From Cytophagales bacterium (lineage in GTDB: Bacteria > Bacteroidota > Bacteroidia > Cytophagales > Cyclobacteriaceae), in NCBI GenBank assembly GCA_022360055.1, contig JAKSDO010000027.1:1-63218 (forward strand): 63,218 nt of DNA, in the 5' to 3' direction. Under the pieces are notes generated by a model. That model was not told the origin of the DNA, did not search any database, and was given only the letters and a program-made list of their open reading frames with translations. Positions 34,533 through 42,079 of this stretch are shown piece by piece. The translations under genes and the position numbers were made by a program. How positions within the stretch are numbered: position 1 is the first letter of the stretch; every line of letters starts with the position of its first letter.

Positions 34533-34624
34533 AAACCGGTAGGACCCGAGCAAATTCAGGACACCCACGAGCATGATTATTTTTCTCTGTGTGTCAGCAA
34601 CTTAAAAAAATATAAACGAATGAA
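34533..34624 (+). repeat. Leader-ORF cassette, copy B
   Basis: Copy of the repeated leader ending at the GH20 start codon. The frame reads KKPVGPEQIQDTHEHDYFS... and is continuous with the GH20 frame. The cassette start codon is lost (AAG instead of ATG); the nearest in-frame ATG is at 34504. The arms GACACCCACGAG and CTCTGTGTGTC can pair. Confidence 0.8.
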
Positions 34625-37223
34625 AAAACCAATATTTCTATTTGTTCTGATCTTAAGTGCCCTATTTAGCCCCGGATGCGAACAATCTCCAAGGGATTAT
34701 TCGTCTGCCGAAAACATCGTTTTGAAATGGGAGCTCATCACAAATTTTACAGATGTTCCCGGGACATTTGATGCCAGATTTATATTTGAAAATCATAGCA
34801 CCTTTGAATTGAAAGACAACTGGAAGCTATTTTTTAACATTGCCCCAAGACCAATGACTGATCCTCCGTCGCCACAGGCGGCAAGAGTGGAACACATCAA
34901 TGGGGATTGGTATCAGCTCATCCCGAATCCGGGATTTTCGTTGCCATTTCATGAATCCGTTGAAATCGTCTATCGCGGTTTGGAAGGCGTGATTAAGGAA
35001 TCCGACGGCCCTTTGGGCGCTTATTTTGTTTTTTACAATAAAGAGGGCGATGAGGAACAAATCGTTGAAGTGGATTGCGAAATTTTACCTTTTACAAAAC
35101 CGGAACAGGTCAATCGCAATGCACAGGATGAAGAACCCATTCCCACGGCAGAATACCGGTATCATAACAATAAAGCCTTAAGTAAACTGCCCAAAGACAA
35201 GCTTCATAAGATCATTCCTTCACCGGTCAGCATTCGACCTTTGGGTGGGACCACCGTGTTGAATCCGGACTGGGAAATTGTTTATGAAGACGGCCTCGAG
35301 AACGAAGCTGATTTTCTGGTCGACAAGCTAAACCATTTTACCGGGGCCTTGTTCGGATCTTCAACAAAATCTTCGGGACAAAACAAAATCGAACTGTGCA
35401 CGGATAAGATCTCCGTCCATGGCATTTCCAGGGAAGCCTATCATCTCGATATTAAGCACGGTTCGATCAGAATCGCAGGCAGTGATCCTGCGGGCGTATT
35501 TTATGGGGTCCAAAGCTTATTATCGCTGATCCCGCTGGAAGTCCACAAGAGCAATTCAAAATCAATCGAATTGAAGTTGCTTTCGGTCCGGGACAGTCCA
35601 AGGTTCGGATTCCGGGGCTTGCACACCGATCTCGGGCGGAATTTCCAGGATAAGGAAACCATTCTCAGGATACTGGACATCAGTTCATTTTACAAGATCA
35701 ACCGGTATTTATTTTATATGACGGAAGATGAAGGCTGGAGATTGGAGATCCCGGGCTTGCCGGAACTCACGGAAGTTGGCGGACAGCGCGAGCATACCTC
35801 AAGTTATCACGATCCCGTGCTTCACCCGGCCTATGGTTCGGGGCCAATAGCCTATGGAAAAGGTTCAAGAGGCAGCGGTTATATTTCAAGAGCAGATTTT
35901 ATCGAGATTTTAAAATACGCCGCAACGCGACACATCAAGGTAATTCCCGAAGTCAACTTCCCGGCTCACGCCCGAAGTTCGATTAAGCCCATGGAAGCGA
36001 GATACCGACGATTCATGGCCGAAGGGAAAGAGGAAGAAGCCAACGAATATCGTTTGATCGACCCCGATGATCAATCGGTTTATCTTTCGGCCCAGTCGTT
36101 TAAAGACAATGTCGTCTCCGTAGCAAGGCCTTCCACGTACAGGTTTTATAAAAAAGTGATGGACGAGATTGCCCTGATGTATGAAGAAGCCGGATTGACG
36201 CTGGATGAAATCCATGCCGGAGGAGATGAGGTCCCCGAAGGTGCCTGGACAAAATCGCCCCTGGCAGCAGAGCTGACGAAGGCCAATTCGAAGTTTAAGG
36301 ACCCCAAAAATTTACAGGCCTATTTTGTAAGGCGTCTGTTGGATACCTTGAAGGAAAACAACTATACCGTTCACGGTTGGGAAGAGCACTTTCTAAAGAA
36401 AAATGAACAGGGAGGATATGACCCGAACCCCGAATTCGTCGGGGACAAAGTCGTCGCTTATGTATGGAATAATTTATACGGCATGCAGGACCTCGCCTAC
36501 CGGATCGCAAATGCCGGTTATAACATAGTTATGTGCCCTGTTTCAAATTTCTATTTTGATTTGGCATACGATAAAGATCCGAAAGAGCCTGGTTTATATT
36601 GGGCGGGTTTTGTACGCACCAGGGACGCCTGGAGCTTTGCTCCTTACGACATATTTAAAACAACCACACACACGGCCGGAGGGCGTAAAATAAATCGTGA
36701 AGAAGAATATGCCGGAATGGTGCGATTGAATCCGGAAGCCAGAAAGCGGATCCTCGGCGTCGAGGCACAACTTTGGAGCGAAACCATTAAAGGACGAGGG
36801 ATGATCGAATATTATATGTTGCCAAAACTTTTGGGATTTGCGGAGAGCGCATGGGCCAAAGAAAGAAAATGGGAGACGATCGAAAGCGCGGAAGTTCGTG
36901 AAAAACTAATGGATGAACAGTGGAACGTATTTGCAAATACGCTCGCTCAAAAAGAGCTCCCCAGATTGAGCTACCTGAATGGTTCGTACAATTATCGGAT
37001 ACCACTACCCGGCGCGGTGATTGAGGGCGGAAAACTTATGGCAAATACGGAATTCCCCGGGCTGGAACTTCGGTATACCACGGATGGGTCCGAACCTTCC
37101 TCAAGCGCTAGACTTTATGAAGGGCCTGTCGAAGTTACGGGAACAGTGCGGATGAAAGCATTTGATTCCAGCGGGAAATCAAGCCGGGAGATCTTCGCCG
37201 GATCGTATTCCGCCGGATCTTAA
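34620..37223 (+). CDS. GH20 beta-N-acetylhexosaminidase lipoprotein
   Basis: An 867-residue protein from the ATG at 34620, which begins a lipoprotein signal (MKKPIFLFVLILSALFSPGC). Domains in order are a CHB_HEX N-terminal carbohydrate-binding domain (residues 40-160), a GH20b domain (near 205-340, with GVFYGVQSLLSLIP), the GH20 catalytic barrel (SPRFGFRGLHTDLGRNF near 350), and a C-terminal CHB_HEX_C domain (LRYTTDGSEPSSSARLYEGP). The catalytic pair is in LDEIHAGGDEVPEGAW near 535. It removes terminal GlcNAc or GalNAc from chitin fragments or glycans at the cell envelope. The frame is open upstream to 33972, but an upstream start would bury the signal peptide. Its TAA lies inside a perfect palindrome shared with the convergent gene. 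Confidence 0.92.
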   Translation: MKKPIFLFVLILSALFSPGCEQSPRDYSSAENIVLKWELITNFTDVPGTFDARFIFENHSTFELKDNWKLFFNIAPRPMTDPPSPQAARVEHINGDWYQLIPNPGFSLPFHESVEIVYRGLEGVIKESDGPLGAYFVFYNKEGDEEQIVEVDCEILPFTKPEQVNRNAQDEEPIPTAEYRYHNNKALSKLPKDKLHKIIPSPVSIRPLGGTTVLNPDWEIVYEDGLENEADFLVDKLNHFTGALFGSSTKSSGQNKIELCTDKISVHGISREAYHLDIKHGSIRIAGSDPAGVFYGVQSLLSLIPLEVHKSNSKSIELKLLSVRDSPRFGFRGLHTDLGRNFQDKETILRILDISSFYKINRYLFYMTEDEGWRLEIPGLPELTEVGGQREHTSSYHDPVLHPAYGSGPIAYGKGSRGSGYISRADFIEILKYAATRHIKVIPEVNFPAHARSSIKPMEARYRRFMAEGKEEEANEYRLIDPDDQSVYLSAQSFKDNVVSVARPSTYRFYKKVMDEIALMYEEAGLTLDEIHAGGDEVPEGAWTKSPLAAELTKANSKFKDPKNLQAYFVRRLLDTLKENNYTVHGWEEHFLKKNEQGGYDPNPEFVGDKVVAYVWNNLYGMQDLAYRIANAGYNIVMCPVSNFYFDLAYDKDPKEPGLYWAGFVRTRDAWSFAPYDIFKTTTHTAGGRKINREEEYAGMVRLNPEARKRILGVEAQLWSETIKGRGMIEYYMLPKLLGFAESAWAKERKWETIESAEVREKLMDEQWNVFANTLAQKELPRLSYLNGSYNYRIPLPGAVIEGGKLMANTEFPGLELRYTTDGSEPSSSARLYEGPVEVTGTVRMKAFDSSGKSSREIFAGSYSAGS

Positions 37224-37231
37224 GATCCGGC
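37212..37231. terminator. Perfect 20-bp palindrome at convergent stops (bidirectional terminator?)
   Basis: GCCGGATCTTAAGATCCGGC is perfectly symmetric. The central TTAA supplies the stop codons of both convergent genes (GH20 on plus, FAD oxidoreductase on minus). An A-rich tract follows on the plus side. The 18-bp core CCGGATCTTAAGATCCGG recurs at 39305-39330. Confidence 0.6.
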
Positions 37232-39103
37232 TAAAAAATTCCCAAAATGGTCGACCCGTTTCAAATGGAACGGGTCGACCATTTGGTCCAGGAGCACCGC
37301 AAATTGTTTGCGGGTGATCGCCTCTTCTTCGTCCGGAATTCCAAGCTGATGATGCTTCCAGATCTCTTCGACATCTTCCGCTCTTTTATTCCTGTCCATC
37401 GACTTATTCAGGGCATGCAGGAGCGCAACCGCTTCGCCAACCGAAATTTCACCCGCTTCTCTTTTTAATCGGAGGCCGGGCTTAAATTCACCCAATCCAT
37501 TTTTCAACGCCTCATAGGTGAGTACGGAATCGGGGTGGAACAACGTATGATTTTCCCAGCCAATATTCTTCCCTTCACCTCTTAGAATTCCCGTAGCTCC
37601 AATCCTTTGAACGGCTCCGAAAGCCGGATCATCAACAGCCAGGTCGGAATAGGGCATAATATATACGCCATGATCCACCAATAGACTCTGAACCGACCGT
37701 ACGTCCACATCGCCCGGACCAAGGTTATTGCGCACCGATAAATGAGCCAGAACTCCTGCCGCCTGCCCGATCAGTAAACAAACAGGTTGCAGGCGGGTAG
37801 TCCCGTTTACCAGGTTGGTCACGGAGATCGATTTCTCTGCGACAATGAAGTTTTTAACCTTTTTCGGAATTAGTGTCCCCAAAGGAAGTGTGTAGGACGG
37901 CACGGGATAAAAGTGCAAATCCGGGAGTTCATGGCTTTCGGGATATGCCTCGTGATGATGATCTACCGGATAATCGCCGACGGCAATTCCGGTTCGGTAT
38001 AGCGCATCCTCCTGATCGAAAGGACAAGCCAGATCATTTATATCAAACCGTACGATCCCTTTTATCCTCCTGGACTCTCTATGGTAAGGAATAAAGGGGA
38101 ACCCGTCCTTTGTCGGAAATACGTCGTCGGCAATGCCCAAATTCGTAAATCCCAACTCATCTTGCAAATAGTACACATAGCATTTGGTAAACCATTTTGC
38201 CCGTTCAAATGCCGCTCGCCGGGCATCCTTATCGAGCTCAATGGCATTTACGTAATAATCGTTGCCAAAAATCGGCCAGTTGATCATATATTTATTATTT
38301 GGCAGTCTTCCGTAATTCAGCATTTTATCGCATGCCCACAATGTCCTCGGAATCGTATCCTGAGCACATTTACCGGCACAGGTACAATAAAACAGGGACG
38401 GATCATAGCCATTTGGTTTGTCCAACAGATGGCGATCACTCCCGTAATCTTTCAGTATGGCCACATAGGTAAGGTCCTGAATGATGTCATTTGATTTGTC
38501 CGGAGCAATCTCTTCAAGGGTTTCATGCCTGGAATCCATGCCAATGTCATAAGGGATTCCAACAGCCTTGCTCACATCGCCGAGCTCTGTGGCGTCGATG
38601 ATAATTTTAGTTTTTAATTCGATCGTTTTCTCGCCCCTGCGCACACTTACCGTCCAATGGCCGCGGTCATTAAACTCCGGTTTCAACAGTGAACTGTTAA
38701 ACCAGACATCCAGGGATGTTGCTGCCCCGGCCATCTCCGCAAGGATCCCGGCACCGACATCCGGCTCAAACAATACGTTGCTCACCCAACCCGTTTTTAC
38801 GCGGTCTTCGCCGCCGTAATAATCATATAATTTAAGTCTGAATTCATGCCACAACCCGGAGTTTAGTTTGTAATTTCCGTCAATAGCGCTTACCCCGGCC
38901 GAAGTTAACATCCCTCCCAGCCATGGCGATTCCTCGACAATAAGCGTTTTGGATCCCAACCGGGCCGCCTGAACACCGGCCATCGTTCCGCTGGCCCCCC
39001 CTCCAACAATTACAATGTCATAACTATACATATCACGTGGTCCCGGGTCGCAATGGTAGAAAAGCCCGACGGTTAGTAACAGAAATAAAACTCTCATGAT
39101 CAT
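37220..39103 (-). CDS. FAD-dependent oxidoreductase lipoprotein with SLH-like C-terminus
   Basis: A 627-residue protein of the FAD_oxidored (PF12831-type) family. The N-terminus is a lipoprotein signal (RVLFLLLTVGLFYHC). YDIVIVGGGASGTMAGVQAA near 28 is the dinucleotide-binding motif, and ESPWLGGMLTSAGVSAIDGN near 57 the family signature. The flavin domain extends to about 480. The last ~140 residues (IGATGILRGEGKNIGWEN, FHPDSVLTYEALKNGLGEF) resemble S-layer homology repeats, a combination found in other Bacteroidota members of this family. The enzyme probably oxidises a sugar or polysaccharide-derived substrate outside the cytoplasm. The gene is convergent with GH20, and its 3' end encodes a long hairpin (37245-37284). 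Confidence 0.82.
   Translation of the reverse strand: MIMRVLFLLLTVGLFYHCDPGPRDMYSYDIVIVGGGASGTMAGVQAARLGSKTLIVEESPWLGGMLTSAGVSAIDGNYKLNSGLWHEFRLKLYDYYGGEDRVKTGWVSNVLFEPDVGAGILAEMAGAATSLDVWFNSSLLKPEFNDRGHWTVSVRRGEKTIELKTKIIIDATELGDVSKAVGIPYDIGMDSRHETLEEIAPDKSNDIIQDLTYVAILKDYGSDRHLLDKPNGYDPSLFYCTCAGKCAQDTIPRTLWACDKMLNYGRLPNNKYMINWPIFGNDYYVNAIELDKDARRAAFERAKWFTKCYVYYLQDELGFTNLGIADDVFPTKDGFPFIPYHRESRRIKGIVRFDINDLACPFDQEDALYRTGIAVGDYPVDHHHEAYPESHELPDLHFYPVPSYTLPLGTLIPKKVKNFIVAEKSISVTNLVNGTTRLQPVCLLIGQAAGVLAHLSVRNNLGPGDVDVRSVQSLLVDHGVYIMPYSDLAVDDPAFGAVQRIGATGILRGEGKNIGWENHTLFHPDSVLTYEALKNGLGEFKPGLRLKREAGEISVGEAVALLHALNKSMDRNKRAEDVEEIWKHHQLGIPDEEEAITRKQFAVLLDQMVDPFHLKRVDHFGNFLAGS
37245..37284. repeat. 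16-bp perfect inverted repeat inside the 3' coding end
   Basis: AAATGGTCGACCCGTT and its exact complement AACGGGTCGACCATTT are separated by 8 bases. It lies within the last 22 codons of the FAD oxidoreductase, 14 bases from the terminator palindrome, and could form a strong mRNA hairpin. Confidence 0.8.
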
Positions 39104-39309
39104 ATTATTTTTTCCAAAGCATACAGATTCATAAAATCAAACAAATTCCTATCGCAGAGATGGGAGGTATGGACAGAAGTTATCATGGTAAAACTGTCTT
39201 TTCCTCCCGATATGCAGGCCAAAACTTTGTCGCCGTCATCGATCAGCCGAAATTCATCCTGAACATTCCATACTCGCCTTCTCAGGCCCCGGACCAATTC
39301 AGCCTCCAC
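39100..39309 (-). pseudogene. ttcA: ttcA 5' fragment (tRNA 2-thiocytidine synthetase)
   Basis: A 69-codon frame whose first ~42 codons match the N-terminus of TtcA: LRRRVWNVQDEFRLIDDGDK and the PP-loop ISGGKDSFTMI. After that the sequence diverges and stops; the intact protein is about 250-300 residues with later cysteines for the Fe-S cluster. The only in-frame start is GTG at 39307-39309, inside the 39305-39330 palindrome. The fragment overlaps the start of the FAD oxidoreductase by 4 bases. It is a truncated, non-functional remnant. Confidence 0.7.
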
Positions 39310-39330
39310 CGGATCTTAAGATCCGGTGGA
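39305..39330. repeat. Perfect 26-bp palindrome
   Basis: TCCACCGGATCTT joined directly to AAGATCCGGTGGA, perfectly symmetric with no loop. Its 18-bp core is identical to that of 37212-37231. It sits at the start of the ttcA fragment, between it and the feoAB promoter region. Confidence 0.85.
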
Positions 39331-39447
39331 ACCGTCCTTTGAAAATTACTACAAATATATCAAATGGCAATTATCCGGTCAGTTTATAATCATATATGGA
39401 AGTTTACGCCCGGATGGCGGAACTTTTTAAGGATAAAATCGTATAAA

Positions 39448-39467
39448 TTTTTAGATCTGCCTAAAAA
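39448..39467. promoter_or_regulatory. Putative iron box upstream of feoAB
   Basis: TTTTTAG-ATCTGC-CTAAAAA, a perfect 7-bp inverted repeat. Its core TTAGATCTGCCTAA matches the DtxR/IdeR-type core TTAGGTTAGCCTAA at 11 of 14 positions. It lies about 20 bases upstream of the feoAB -33 element. Similar boxes occur in the three promoters at 51675, 57932 and 62878. Confidence 0.5.
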
Positions 39468-39488
39468 TATTTTTTTATTAACTTTAAC

Positions 39489-39519
39489 TTTGAATATGTT
39501 TTGCCAAATTTTAAATTTG
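39489..39519 (+). promoter_or_regulatory. feoAB promoter
   Basis: TTTG (39489-39492), a 19-base spacer and TAAATTTG (39512-39519) make a perfect Bacteroidota promoter, 29 bases before the feoA ATG. Confidence 0.75.
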
Positions 39520-39548
39520 CAGTACAGGAATAAAGATGATATTACTCT

Positions 39549-39833
39549 ATGTTAGATATATTTAGAAAAAAAGGAAAAGGAATAATCGACAGCTCAAAAG
39601 CAATCCTCTCGGAATTGATTCCCGGGCAAAAAGCTTTTATTCAATGTATATCCGATGATTGCAAGGGCATAGAGCGTCAGCGCTTAATGGATTTGGGGTT
39701 TATTCCCGGATCGCTTGTGGAAGTTGAGGTCAGGAGTCCTTTTAGAGATCCTACGGCATATCGGATCAAGGGAGGATTGATTGCGCTCAGAAAAAACCAG
39801 GCCAGCAAAATTCAAATTTCCCTGGTTTCCTAG
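39549..39833 (+). CDS. feoA: FeoA, ferrous iron transport accessory protein
   Basis: A 94-residue SH3-like protein of the FeoA family, with the conserved core RQRLMDLGFIPGSLVEVEVRSPFRDPTAYRIKG, cut here at the family motifs LMDLGFIPG and YRIKG. An extra ~20 residues precede the core. FeoA assists FeoB-mediated Fe2+ uptake at the inner membrane face. It is the first gene of the feoAB pair, 8 bases before feoB, behind a consensus promoter and an iron-type box. Confidence 0.92.
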   Translation: MLDIFRKKGKGIIDSSKAILSELIPGQKAFIQCISDDCKGIERQRLMDLGFIPGSLVEVEVRSPFRDPTAYRIKGGLIALRKNQASKIQISLVS

Positions 39834-39841
39834 CTACGCAC

Positions 39842-42073
39842 ATGTCCTTATTAAAGCTCAGGTATGCACCGAAAGATTGTGAAAACTGTCCCGTTCATGA
39901 CAAGCTCAACCTTCAAAAATTAGGTGTAAATGCCGGCAATTCGGATTATGTAATTGCGCTGGCAGGCAATCCGAATACCGGGAAGAGCACCATCTTCAAC
40001 GCCCTTACGGGATTGCGGCAGCACACGGGAAACTGGACCGGAAAAACCGTGGCCAGATCCGAAGGCAGTTATCAATTCCATAATAAGAAGTATAAGGTCG
40101 TCGACCTGCCGGGCACGTATTCTCTGATCTCATCCAGCCCGGAGGAAGAGATCGCCCGAAATTTTGTGCTTTTTGGAAAACCCGACGTAACCATCATTGT
40201 GGTAGATGCGACCCGGCTCGAGCGCAATCTCAATTTGGCATTGCAGATGCTGGAGATATCCTCGAGGGCAATCATCTGCTTAAACCTGATCGATGAAGCT
40301 GAAAAAAAGGGAATTCGGATCGACAAGAAGGTATTATCCAGAGACTTGGGCGTACCGGTGGTATTCACCGTCGCCAGAGAACAGACCGGCATCCATGAAT
40401 TATTGGCGAGCATCGAACAAATTGCCCTGTCCGAGGAACCGATAAAGTCCAGGGACTTATATGATATCGATCCTAAGATTGCGGGCCCTATTCATGAATT
40501 GAATTCGTCGATTCGGGCAGATTTTCCTTTCCTTCCAAATTCAAAATGGCTTGCGACGCGGCTTTTGGACAACGACGAGAGCATCATCAACTCCTTTAAA
40601 AACGGCGAAATATCCCATTTGTACGCTAATCTGAACGATCGGGCGGAATTTTCGGAAAATACCGGCGTACATCGAATTCTGAGCGAAGCCGAGGTGCTGA
40701 AAAAAAGATTGCCGGAAGATTTTCACGACAAACTGGTTTACCGGACTTTTTCCGAAGCGGAAAAGATTTCTTCAAAAGCCACACTGAAGCCGGGCGAGAA
40801 GAAGCGATTCAACCTGGACCTTTTCCTGGATAAGATTTTTATCAATCCCCTGCTGGGTTATCCGGTGATGCTTGTTCTTTTTGCCTTTATGTTTTGGGTG
40901 ACAATCGAAGGAGCGAATGTCCCGTCGGCATTTTTATTTGATCTGCTTGTCGGTACCATTCACCCGTTTTTGGCAGAACTGGGCCGGTCCATGCACATGC
41001 CGTGGTGGTTGAACGGGTTGTTGTTCGATGGCATCTATCTGGCTACCGCCTGGGTAGTTAGTGTCATGTTGCCGCCGATGGCCATCTTTTTTCCGATGTT
41101 TACGCTGTTGGAAGATTTCGGCTACCTGCCGAGGGTTGCGTTTAACATGGACAACCTTTTTAAGAAAGCAGGCGCGCACGGGAAGCAGGTAATGACCATG
41201 ATGATGGGTTTTGGATGCAATGCGGCCGGCGTCGTTGCGACAAGAATTATCGATTCTCCCAGAGAACGGCTCATTGCCATTATTACAAACAATTTTGCCC
41301 TTTGCAACGGCCGCTGGCCGACCCAGATTTTGGTTGCGACAATTTTTATCGGAGCTTTGGTGCCGGCGCACCTTGCCGGTTTCGTTTCGGCCATGGCGGT
41401 TGTGGGCGTTGCATTGCTGGGCGTTTTCCTGACATTTCTAATTTCCTGGGGATTATCCAATACGGTGTTAAAAGGCCAACCGTCGGTTTTCAGTCTGGAG
41501 CTCCCCCCCTATCGGATTCCCAAATTCTGGCAAACGTTGTATACTTCCATAATCGACCGCACGATCTTCGTGCTATGGAGGGCGGTTGTCTTTGCATTAC
41601 CCGCAGGGGCCACCATCTGGTTGATCTCCAATATTGAAATTTCCGGCGCTCCCATTGCCGTCCATTTAATAGATTTCCTCGATCCGGTCGGGTGGTTTTT
41701 GGGATTGAACGGAATAATACTGGTTGCATACATTGTGGCAATTCCGGCCAATGAAATAGTTATTCCGACAATTCTGATGCTGATCGTTCTGATGACCGGG
41801 GTCCAGGGCTATGGCGAAGGCACAGGTGTGATTTTTGAAACCGAATCCATAATCTCTTTGGAAGCTATTCTTAAAAATGGCGGGTGGACCTTATTGACCG
41901 CTGTGAATCTAATGCTTTTCTCTCTGATTCATAATCCTTGCAGCACCACCATATTTACGATTTATAAAGAGACCAAAAGTGTAAAATGGACGTTGGTTTC
42001 GAGTTTCCTTCCAATTGTGTTGGGTATATTGGTCACCGCATCCATTGCTGTCGTCTGGAGGATTATGGTTTAG
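39842..42073 (+). CDS. feoB: FeoB, ferrous iron transporter
   Basis: A 743-residue inner-membrane Fe2+ transporter. The G domain has G1 ALAGNPNTGKSTIFNAL near 40, G2/G3 (TVARSEGSY.., VVDLPGTYSL) and G4 CLNLIDEAEKKG. The membrane part carries the two Gate domains (PRVAFNMDNLFKKAGAHGKQ near 430 and the matching C-terminal half) with about 8-10 helices. An N-terminal extension of ~38 residues contains CENCPVH, a possible metal-binding site. It is co-transcribed with feoA, with repression by iron likely. The length is normal. Confidence 0.95.
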   Translation: MSLLKLRYAPKDCENCPVHDKLNLQKLGVNAGNSDYVIALAGNPNTGKSTIFNALTGLRQHTGNWTGKTVARSEGSYQFHNKKYKVVDLPGTYSLISSSPEEEIARNFVLFGKPDVTIIVVDATRLERNLNLALQMLEISSRAIICLNLIDEAEKKGIRIDKKVLSRDLGVPVVFTVAREQTGIHELLASIEQIALSEEPIKSRDLYDIDPKIAGPIHELNSSIRADFPFLPNSKWLATRLLDNDESIINSFKNGEISHLYANLNDRAEFSENTGVHRILSEAEVLKKRLPEDFHDKLVYRTFSEAEKISSKATLKPGEKKRFNLDLFLDKIFINPLLGYPVMLVLFAFMFWVTIEGANVPSAFLFDLLVGTIHPFLAELGRSMHMPWWLNGLLFDGIYLATAWVVSVMLPPMAIFFPMFTLLEDFGYLPRVAFNMDNLFKKAGAHGKQVMTMMMGFGCNAAGVVATRIIDSPRERLIAIITNNFALCNGRWPTQILVATIFIGALVPAHLAGFVSAMAVVGVALLGVFLTFLISWGLSNTVLKGQPSVFSLELPPYRIPKFWQTLYTSIIDRTIFVLWRAVVFALPAGATIWLISNIEISGAPIAVHLIDFLDPVGWFLGLNGIILVAYIVAIPANEIVIPTILMLIVLMTGVQGYGEGTGVIFETESIISLEAILKNGGWTLLTAVNLMLFSLIHNPCSTTIFTIYKETKSVKWTLVSSFLPIVLGILVTASIAVVWRIMV

Positions 42074-42079
42074 CCATCG

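Noticed and set aside
33972-34619. N-terminal extension of the GH20 protein by 216 residues
   Set aside because: The frame is open, but a clear lipoprotein signal starts at 34620 and the upstream part has no domain; it includes leader cassette B.
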